Below are positions 58,428 through 64,000 of a stretch of DNA of 64,000 nt, in pieces. The DNA lies in assembly GCF_900108945.1 (NCBI RefSeq), contig NZ_FNYE01000014.1:1-64000 (forward strand). The letters are read 5' to 3'. The position numbers and the translations under genes are program-made. The DNA comes from Paraburkholderia diazotrophica. Lineage in GTDB: Bacteria > Pseudomonadota > Gammaproteobacteria > Burkholderiales > Burkholderiaceae. The notes under the pieces are model-generated. The model had not been told where the DNA came from. It saw nothing but the letters and a program-made list of their open reading frames with translations, and made no database searches. Positions within the stretch are counted from its first letter, which is position 1, and each line of letters starts with the position of its first letter.

Positions 58428-59768
58428 ATGCACATCGCCATTTCTGCTGTCACGGTCGCGGTGGCTGCAATTGTCATCTGGTGGTCGCTTCATCCGCGCC
58501 GCGTCGCTTCCGCTCGCGAGGCGGCATTCGCGCATACGCGCACTGGCGTATCCGTTGCGCCGGTGCTTCATCGCGTGACGGACGCTGTCGCGCATTTGCG
58601 CACGACGCGCGGCATGGGCAGTTTCTTTGCCGTCGCGCGTCGGCCGCCCGGCACGATGACCGAACTTGCCGACGTGTTCGACTGTTTGCCCGTCGCATCC
58701 GTCGTCTTCGACGAGCACGGCGTGATCGTGCTCGCCAACGCGCAGGCCGAGCGGCTTCTCGATTATCGGCACGGCGTGCTGAGCGGCGCGTGTATTGGCC
58801 TCGTCGCGCCGGCGCTGTCGCAGGAGAGCCGCGCCGCCACGAACGCGTCGCCGAACGCGAGCCGTTCGGCCATAACCGCCACGCGCAATCTGCGCGCGCT
58901 TCGCCGCGACGGCAGCGAGTTTCCCGTCGAGATCGCGACGAGCGCGATCCGCTATGAAGGACGCGGCGCGACCGTCGCGTTCATCACCGACATGACCGAG
59001 CGCTTCGAGCTCGAACGCAATCGCCGGGAGCTTGCACATCTGACGCGCGTATCGATGATGGGCGAGCTTGCCGCATCGCTTGCGCACGAACTGAATCAGC
59101 CGCTGACGGCCATCCTCAGCAACGGCCAGGCCGCGCAGCGCTTCATGGACAAGGAGCCGATCGATCTTGCCGAAGTGCGCGACATCCTCAAGGACATCGT
59201 CGACGACAGCGGCCGCGCGAGCGAAGTGATACGCCGGATGCGCGCATTCGTGAAGAAGGAAGAGCAGCAGCAACTCGCGAATCTCGATGCAGGCGGATTG
59301 CTGCGCGATGTGGCGTTGCTCGTACATAGCGATGCCGTCGCGCGCGGCATTCATCTGTCGCATGTGATCGACGACGGACTGCCGCCCGTGCGCGGCGACA
59401 GGGTGCAACTTCAGCAGGTGCTGCTCAATCTGCTGCTCAACGCGTTCGATGCCGTCAGCGAGTGCGATGCGCCCAGCCGCGTGGTTGCACTCTTTGCGCA
59501 ACTCGATCGCGAAGGCATGGTCCGCACCGCCGTGCGAGACCGCGGCCATGGACTGACGCCCGACAAGCTCGAATGCATCTTCAAGCCGTTCGTCACGTCG
59601 AAGCCGCAGGGGCTAGGGCTCGGTCTGTCGATCAGCCGCTCGATCGTGCAGATGCACGGCGGCCGCCTGTGGGCCGAGACCAATGCGGATCAGGGCATGA
59701 CGTTCTATATCGCGTTGCCAGCATCGCGAGACGCATGCAACGCGGGCGTTGCGCAGGGGGCGTCATGA
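58428..59768 (+). CDS. PAS-domain sensor histidine kinase (FixL/DctB-type)
   Basis: A 446-aa kinase. One N-terminal membrane helix (about residues 5-21) is followed by a PAS domain (about 78-190, FDCLPVASVVFDEHGVIVLAN ... RRDGSEFPVEI) and a phospho-acceptor helix SMMGELAASLAHELNQPLTAIL with His220. The HATPase domain has an N box (LLNLLLNAFDAV), a G1 box (VRDRGHGLT) and a G2 box (GLGLGLSISRSIV). The single helix implies membrane tethering with cytoplasmic sensing through PAS; no haem-ligand residue can be assigned. Its stop overlaps the start of the response regulator (ATGA). Confidence 0.9.
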   Translation: MHIAISAVTVAVAAIVIWWSLHPRRVASAREAAFAHTRTGVSVAPVLHRVTDAVAHLRTTRGMGSFFAVARRPPGTMTELADVFDCLPVASVVFDEHGVIVLANAQAERLLDYRHGVLSGACIGLVAPALSQESRAATNASPNASRSAITATRNLRALRRDGSEFPVEIATSAIRYEGRGATVAFITDMTERFELERNRRELAHLTRVSMMGELAASLAHELNQPLTAILSNGQAAQRFMDKEPIDLAEVRDILKDIVDDSGRASEVIRRMRAFVKKEEQQQLANLDAGGLLRDVALLVHSDAVARGIHLSHVIDDGLPPVRGDRVQLQQVLLNLLLNAFDAVSECDAPSRVVALFAQLDREGMVRTAVRDRGHGLTPDKLECIFKPFVTSKPQGLGLGLSISRSIVQMHGGRLWAETNADQGMTFYIALPASRDACNAGVAQGAS

Positions 59769-60538
59769 GCGAGACGAGCGGGACGAACGGCACGATGAGC
59801 GAAGTCGCGACGCAAGTGCCCGCGCTCGTCTACGTCGTCGACGACGACCCGTCGGTGCGCCGCGCGCTGACGCGTCTCGTCAGATCCGCCGGCTACGGCG
59901 TCGAGGCGTATGGTTCGGCGCGCGAGTTTCTCGACCACGCGTGCGCCGCGCATGCGCCGGCCTGCGTGGTGCTCGACGTGCAGTTGCCCGATCTGAGCGG
60001 GCTCGAATTGCAGCGCGAACTCGATGAGCGCTTGCCCATCATCTTTCTGACGGGGCACGGCGACATCGCGATGACGGTCGGCGCAATCAAGGCGGGCGCG
60101 ACCGATTTCCTCACCAAGCCCGTGCGCGACGATGACCTGCTGCGCGCGATCGAACAGGCGCTCGCGCATTCGGTGCAAGTGTCGAACGCGATGCACGAGC
60201 TCGAAGTGCTGCTCAGCCGCGTCGGACGGTTGACGGTGCGCGAGCGCGAAGTGATGAATCTCATCGTGCTCGGCCGTCTGAACAAGCAGGTTGCATGCGA
60301 ACTCGGTACCGTCGAGAAAACCGTGAAGGCGCATCGCGCGCGCGTGATGCAGAAGATGGAAGTCAATTCGCTCGCCGAGCTCGTGCGCATCGCCGACAAG
60401 ATCGCCGTCGCAACTGTCACACGCAATCCCTTCAGTTCGCAGGCACCTCATACGAGCGCACCTCACGCTGCGCACGAGGCCGCCCGCGAGCGGATACGAG
60501 ACCAAGGTCCAATACCACAGGCGCCCGCAGTCTCATAG
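59765..60538 (+). CDS. FixJ/NarL-type response regulator (receiver + LuxR helix-turn-helix)
   Basis: A 257-aa regulator. The receiver has DDD (26-28), the phospho-acceptor Asp71 in VVLDVQLPDLSG, the TGHGD Thr switch and the FLTKPV Lys. The LuxR-type DNA-binding domain reads LTVREREVMNLIVLGRLNKQVACELGTVEKTVKAH (in parts). The ATG overlaps the kinase stop by four bases, giving a cognate pair. The last 40 residues are a disordered extension. The motif GACCAAGGTCCAAT inside its own 3' end and again upstream of the RND genes is the likely target. Confidence 0.92.
   Translation: MSETSGTNGTMSEVATQVPALVYVVDDDPSVRRALTRLVRSAGYGVEAYGSAREFLDHACAAHAPACVVLDVQLPDLSGLELQRELDERLPIIFLTGHGDIAMTVGAIKAGATDFLTKPVRDDDLLRAIEQALAHSVQVSNAMHELEVLLSRVGRLTVREREVMNLIVLGRLNKQVACELGTVEKTVKAHRARVMQKMEVNSLAELVRIADKIAVATVTRNPFSSQAPHTSAPHAAHEAARERIRDQGPIPQAPAVS
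60500..60513. promoter_or_regulatory. Copy 1 of GACCAAGGTCCAAT, candidate operator
   Basis: The 14-base motif, containing the dyad GACC-AA-GGTC, lies in the 3' end of the FixJ-type gene, about 87 bases before the start of the lone receiver gene. The same 14 bases recur at 61073-61086. Confidence 0.5.
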
Positions 60539-60599
60539 TCTATTGCTGAAGCGTTCACGCATTGCTGCGTGCGCGTGGCCGGTCAATGGACTATTCAGA

Positions 60600-60986
60600 A
60601 TGGGCACAGACAAACCCTTCGTCGTCGTCGTCGACGATGATGCGTCGGTGGGCAGGGCGATCAAGCGTCTGTTGCGCTCCGTCGGGATTTCGGCCGACAC
60701 GTACGCGAGTGGCGATGCGTTTCTCGACGTGCTGTCGGCCACGCCTGCGTATCGCCCCGACTGCGTGATACTCGACGTGCAAATGCCCGGCTCCAACGGG
60801 ATCGAGGTCCAGGGTCGGCTGGCGGGCAGCACCGTGCCCGTCATTTTCATCACGGCCCACGACGACGCGGGCGTGCGCGAAGCCGCGCTTGCGGCGGGTG
60901 CGAAGGCTTATTTGCGCAAGCCATTCAACGACGTGCTTTTCATCAGGACAGTGTGTGCCGTGCTCGGCATCGCTGCGCCGCTATGA
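60600..60986 (+). CDS. Stand-alone response regulator receiver protein
   Basis: A 128-aa receiver domain without an output domain. It has the acidic triad VVDDDASVG, the phospho-acceptor Asp59 in CVILDVQMPGSNG, the switch residue in ITAHDD and the Lys of AYLRKPFND. It resembles the FixJ receiver next to it and may compete for phosphate from the same kinase, acting as a sink or single-domain adaptor. I prefer the ATG at 60600; a TTG at 60543 would add 19 residues. The ribosome site is weak in both cases. Confidence 0.85.
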   Translation: MGTDKPFVVVVDDDASVGRAIKRLLRSVGISADTYASGDAFLDVLSATPAYRPDCVILDVQMPGSNGIEVQGRLAGSTVPVIFITAHDDAGVREAALAAGAKAYLRKPFNDVLFIRTVCAVLGIAAPL

Positions 60987-61068
60987 CAGTTCATCCCGCG
61001 CGACTAAATGGCGTCGAACGCTTGCGTGCAGGCGCTTGCGTGCGAGTTCCACGCGGCCAAAAAAGGGT

Positions 61069-61086
61069 ATTGGACCAAGGTCCAAT
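61069..61086. promoter_or_regulatory. Copy 2: perfect palindrome ATTGGACCAAGGTCCAAT, candidate operator
   Basis: A perfect 8-2-8 inverted repeat, 138 bases upstream of the glycine-zipper gene that begins the RND cluster. Its right 14 bases equal the site at 60500-60513. Position and symmetry fit a dimeric LuxR/FixJ-type regulator. Confidence 0.6.
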
Positions 61087-61224
61087 TGTCTTTGCCATGG
61101 CCGGATTCCACACTTCATTGCATTGGGGTCGCCAGGCCGACTGGCGCATCTGGATTCGTCCGCCGCGCGATGCGCGAGCAACGCGTGCCACGGGCGCAAT
61201 CGTATCGACATGGAGAGATTGATC

Positions 61225-61701
61225 ATGAAATACGCGCTTCCTGTCACATGGATGCTTGCCGCGTTGTTGCTGGCGGACGTTGCATCGGCGCAGCAGCCGA
61301 TTTTCTATCCGGCCAAGGGCCAAAGCCAGCAGAAGCAGGCGAATGACATGTCGCAATGCCAGAGCTGGGCGACGCAGAACACGGGCGTCAATCCCGCCGT
61401 GCTCGCGCAGAACTCGGCGAATCAACCGCCGCCGCCCCAGCAGTCGGGACAGCGCTTGCGCGGCGCGGCAGGCGGCGCGGCGACGGGCGCGGCGATCGGC
61501 GCGATCGCGGGCGACGCCGGCAAGGGAGCGGCAGCAGGCGCCATCGCGGGCACGGTGGTGGGCGGCTCGCGGCAGCGCCGTCAGGCGGCCGCCGCGCAGG
61601 AACAGCAGCAGGCCGCTCAACAGCAGACATCGCAGCAGATGGCCACATGGAACCGCGCGCTCGCAGCATGCATGAACGGACGCGGATATACGGTGCAATG
61701 A
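61225..61701 (+). CDS. Glycine-zipper periplasmic protein
   Basis: A 158-aa exported protein: signal peptide (MKYALPVTWMLAALLLADVASA), a QPIFYPAKGQSQQKQANDMSQC segment (in parts), and a glycine zipper (GGAATGAAIGAIAGDAGKGAAAGAIAGTVVGG, about residues 80-112, in parts) able to insert in a membrane. A Gln-rich stretch and a C-terminal ALAACMNGRGYTVQ follow, with the cysteine conserved in this group. Such YMGG/2TM-type proteins are often envelope-stress proteins, but no role is proven. A GGAGA site precedes the ATG; an ATG five codons upstream is also possible. It directly precedes the RND adaptor and is probably co-transcribed. Confidence 0.82.
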   Translation: MKYALPVTWMLAALLLADVASAQQPIFYPAKGQSQQKQANDMSQCQSWATQNTGVNPAVLAQNSANQPPPPQQSGQRLRGAAGGAATGAAIGAIAGDAGKGAAAGAIAGTVVGGSRQRRQAAAAQEQQQAAQQQTSQQMATWNRALAACMNGRGYTVQ

Positions 61702-61724
61702 CGCGGCGATCGAAGGGGGCCACG

Positions 61725-63086
61725 ATGAACTGTCGATCGCAAGGTGCGTTGTTCGGGGCGGACTTTGCCGCCGTGCGGCGCGCGGGCCGCCTGATGCCGC
61801 GTATCGCGCTGGCGTCGGCGCTCGTGTGCGTCCTTTCTCTCAACGCCTGCAAAAAGGCCCCCGCGGAGGCAGCCCGGCCACCCGTCGAGGTGACGGTGGT
61901 CACGGTCTCGCAAAAGGAAACACCCGTCGCATTCGAATTCACCGCGCAGACGCAAAGCTCGCGCGAGGTCGAGATCCGCGCGCGCGTCGAGGGCTTTCTC
62001 GAGAAGCGCATGTACACGGAAGGCGCGCTCGTGCAGCCCGGCCAGGTGCTGTTCGTGATGGACCGCAAGCCGTTCGAGGCCGCGCTGCAAACGGCCAAGG
62101 GCGCGCTCGCGCAACAACAGGCGCGTCTGCTCGTGACCAAGCAGAACCTCGCGCGCGTGGTCCCGCTTGCCGCGCAGAACGCGTTGAGCAAGAAGGACCT
62201 CGACGATGCGACGGGCAACGAGAAGCAGGCCGAAGCCGCTGTCATCGCCGCTCAGGGCGAAGTGCAGACAGCCGAACTGAACCTGAGCTACACGACGATC
62301 CGCTCGCCGCTCAAGGGCCTCTCCAGCTTTGCGCGCGTGCAGGACGGCAGCTATGTAACGCCCACGCAGTCGGGGCTGCTCACCTACGTCTATCAGCTCG
62401 ATCCGATGTGGGTGAACTTCAGCATCTCGGAGAACGAGCTGCTGCGCTATCGCGAGCAGGTCACGAAAGGCCTGCTGCGCTTTCCGCCCGGCAACCAGTT
62501 CGACGTGACGGTGATACTCGCCGACGGCTCGATCTATCCGCAGCAGGGGCGCATCGACTTCACGAACCCCGCGTTCAGCCAGGAGACGGGCACCTTCCTC
62601 GTGCGCGCCGTATTCGGAAATCCCGAAGGCGCGCTCAAGCCCGGCCAGTTCGTGCGCGCGAAGGTGTCGGGCGCCGTGCGGCCCAACGCGATTCTCGTGC
62701 CGCAGCGCGCGGTGCTGCAGGGCGCGAAGAGCCACTTCGTGTGGGTGCTCGACCAGAACGGGAAGCCGCATCAGCGTGTGATCGACGTCGGCGACTGGCA
62801 CGGCGACGACTGGTTCGTCAACGAAGGCCTCAAAACGGGCGAGCGCGTGGTGGTCGATGGCGCGATCCGCGTGTCGTCGGATTCGACGATCAAGGTGGTG
62901 AGCGCGCCCACTGCGCCAGGCGCTCCAGCGCCCGCATCCGTACCTGCTGCCGCGGCGGCGTCGGCGCCGGCATCGACGCTGGCGCAAGCACAAGCGCAAC
63001 CACAAACGCAACCACAAACACAAGCGCAACCACAGACGCAGGCGCATCCCGGCAGCAGCGGAACGAGCACCAGCGCAAGTCCCTGA
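61725..63086 (+). CDS. RND efflux periplasmic adaptor (lipoprotein MFP)
   Basis: A 453-aa membrane-fusion protein of the AcrA/MexA family. The lipobox LNAC (Cys near residue 44) follows a hydrophobic segment. The domains are a barrel-sandwich start (TAQTQSSREVEIRARVEGFLEKR in parts), a coiled-coil hairpin (ALQTAKGALAQQQARLLVTKQ ... QAEAAVIAAQGEVQTAELNL), the lipoyl closing YTTIRSPLKG and a beta-barrel (MWVNFSISENELLRY). The last 70 residues are Ala/Pro/Gln repeats. The ATG at 61725 has AGGGGG before it; an ATG at 61698 overlaps the previous stop and is an alternative. The permease follows 39 bases later. Confidence 0.92.
   Translation: MNCRSQGALFGADFAAVRRAGRLMPRIALASALVCVLSLNACKKAPAEAARPPVEVTVVTVSQKETPVAFEFTAQTQSSREVEIRARVEGFLEKRMYTEGALVQPGQVLFVMDRKPFEAALQTAKGALAQQQARLLVTKQNLARVVPLAAQNALSKKDLDDATGNEKQAEAAVIAAQGEVQTAELNLSYTTIRSPLKGLSSFARVQDGSYVTPTQSGLLTYVYQLDPMWVNFSISENELLRYREQVTKGLLRFPPGNQFDVTVILADGSIYPQQGRIDFTNPAFSQETGTFLVRAVFGNPEGALKPGQFVRAKVSGAVRPNAILVPQRAVLQGAKSHFVWVLDQNGKPHQRVIDVGDWHGDDWFVNEGLKTGERVVVDGAIRVSSDSTIKVVSAPTAPGAPAPASVPAAAAASAPASTLAQAQAQPQTQPQTQAQPQTQAHPGSSGTSTSASP
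62985..63045. repeat. Degenerate 12-bp coding repeat (Gln-Ala/Thr-Gln-Pro)
   Basis: About five imperfect copies of a CAAGCGCAACCA / CAAACGCAACCA type unit at the 3' end of the adaptor gene encode alternating QAQP and QTQP. This sort of repeat is prone to change in copy number. Confidence 0.8.
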
Positions 63087-63125
63087 TCCGATGACGACCC
63101 GACGCCGTTCGGCGCAACCGATCCG

Positions 63126-64000
63126 ATGAACATCTCTCACTTCTGTATCGACCGTCCGATCTTCGCCTCGGTCATCTCGATCGTCATCACGCTGGGCGGC
63201 GCGCTGACGATGCTCGCGCTGCCGACCGCGCAGTATCCGGACATCACCCCGCCGCAGATCACGATCTCCGCGACCTATCCGGGCGCGAGCGCCGACGTGG
63301 TCGCCAACAACGTCGCCGCGCCGATCGAGCAGCAGGTCAACGGCGCAGACAACATGATCTACATGAGCTCGTCGAGCTCGTCGACGGGCAACCTGACGAT
63401 CAATGCGTACTTCCAGATCGGCACGAACCCCGAGCTCGCGCAGGTCGACGTGCAGAACCGCGTGAACCTCGCGCTGCCGCAACTGCCGCAATCGGTGACG
63501 GCGCAGGGCGTGCAGGTGCAGAAGAAGTCGCAGGCGTTCATGATGGTGATCGCGATCTACTCGCCCACCGAGCGCTACGACGCGACGTACATCGCGAACT
63601 ATGCGAACGTCTACGTGCTCGATGCGCTCAAGCGCATACCCGGCGCGAACCAGTCGAGCATCTTCGGCACGCCCGACTACGCGATGCGCATCTGGCTGCG
63701 CCCCGACCGGATGGCGCAGCTAGGCATCACGGCCGCCGACGTGCAGCGCGCCGTCGCCAACCAGAACCAGCAGTTCGCGGTCGGGCGCCTCGGCCAGTCG
63801 CCGACGGGTGCCGCCGTCGAGCAGTCGTTCGCCGTCACCACATCGGGGCGGCTCACCGAGCCGTCCGAGTTCGAGAACATCATCATCCGCGCGCAGAGCG
63901 GGGGCGCCGCGATCGTGCGCCTGAAGGACATCGGGCGCGCCGAGCTCGGCCAGAAGGACTACTCGATCCGCAGCCGCTTCCAGGGCAAGCCCGCGACTGT
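63126..64000 (+). CDS. RND efflux permease (HAE1 type, 3'-truncated by window end)
   Basis: The first 291 codons of an AcrB/MexB-type inner-membrane drug/proton antiporter. It begins MNISHFCIDRPIFASVISIV, with the first helix, and continues into the porter domain (LPTAQYPDITPPQITISATYPGA, NGADNMIYMSSSSSSTG, TNPELAQVDVQNRVNLALPQLP, in parts). The frame is open to the window edge; the rest lies outside. It forms a tripartite pump with the adaptor just upstream; the outer-membrane channel is expected next. The candidate operator at 61069 suggests control by the neighbouring two-component pair. Confidence 0.94.
   Translation, partial: MNISHFCIDRPIFASVISIVITLGGALTMLALPTAQYPDITPPQITISATYPGASADVVANNVAAPIEQQVNGADNMIYMSSSSSSTGNLTINAYFQIGTNPELAQVDVQNRVNLALPQLPQSVTAQGVQVQKKSQAFMMVIAIYSPTERYDATYIANYANVYVLDALKRIPGANQSSIFGTPDYAMRIWLRPDRMAQLGITAADVQRAVANQNQQFAVGRLGQSPTGAAVEQSFAVTTSGRLTEPSEFENIIIRAQSGGAAIVRLKDIGRAELGQKDYSIRSRFQGKPAT

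Noticed and set aside
1..64000. CRISPR array, prophage, insertion sequence or integrase
   Set aside because: No regularly spaced repeats, transposase, integrase or phage structural genes. The tRNA genes at 11081, 15981 and 57223 show no flanking repeats indicating attachment sites.

Overview
The window is a GC-rich chromosomal segment whose gene families and order point to a beta-proteobacterium of the Burkholderia sensu lato group, most likely Paraburkholderia. Supporting signs are the glucokinase/RpiR-regulator fusion next to pgl and zwf, the trxB-ftsK-lolA-(insert)-rarA-serS order, a hemL-ribD-ribE-ribBA-ribH-nusB block with a RibA-like domain lacking zinc cysteines, and a livGF pair. It is mostly core genome. 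I see no prophage, insertion sequence, integron or CRISPR array.

Layout. 1-5.7 kb: end of a branched-chain amino-acid ABC transporter (livG partial, livF), a translationally coupled acetyltransferase/aminotransferase pair, an iron-sulfur flavoprotein reductase, an NAD-dependent epimerase and a tiny membrane protein. 5.8-11 kb: rsuA, an MFS exporter, an exported alpha/beta hydrolase and an amino-acid permease. 11-17.2 kb: tRNA-Leu(CAA), hemN, a cysteine-cluster protein, a DUF1439-like lipoprotein, uppP, trmB, tRNA-Gly(CCC), a YggT protein and an EthD-like protein. 17.3-19.4 kb: a frameshifted DUF2520 gene, a 53-codon ORF with its own ribosome site and terminator, and a secreted Pro/Val/Tyr repeat protein. 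19.6-26.3 kb: a PLP ammonia-lyase, a LysE exporter, ubiD, a candidate structured RNA, a lytic transglycosylase and an aminotransferase. 26.3-34 kb: nusB, the riboflavin genes, hemL, an EVE/PUA-like protein and a Bcr/CflA exporter.

34-43.6 kb is a glucose-uptake and Entner-Doudoroff entry unit. zwf, pgl and the glk-regulator fusion run leftward, and a four-gene sugar ABC transporter runs rightward. A single perfect palindrome (ATTGTAGTT-T-AACTACAAT) lies in the spacer of both facing promoters, so one regulator, plausibly the RpiR half of the glucokinase fusion, could control both directions. 42.7-45.8 kb uses visibly more T-ending codons and holds an orphan ORF with a PD-(D/E)XK-like motif, a TRIC channel and an Smr protein.

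45.9-57.3 kb carries trxB, ftsK, lolA, a LysR regulator divergent from an agmatinase-type ureohydrolase, an NCS1 permease, rarA, serS and tRNA-Ser(CGA). 57.6-64 kb carries a PAS histidine kinase, a FixJ-type regulator, a lone receiver domain, a glycine-zipper protein and an RND efflux pair cut by the window end. An exact 14-bp motif (GACCAAGGTCCAAT) occurs once upstream of the lone receiver and once, as part of a perfect 18-bp palindrome, upstream of the glycine-zipper/RND genes. It is the best candidate operator for the FixJ-type regulator.

The least explained elements are the compact RNA at 23.33-23.47 kb (promoter, closing helix around two hairpins, terminator), the two operator systems above, the 53-codon ORF and the orphan nuclease-like ORF. 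All calls are by reading alone; no database search or folding program was run.
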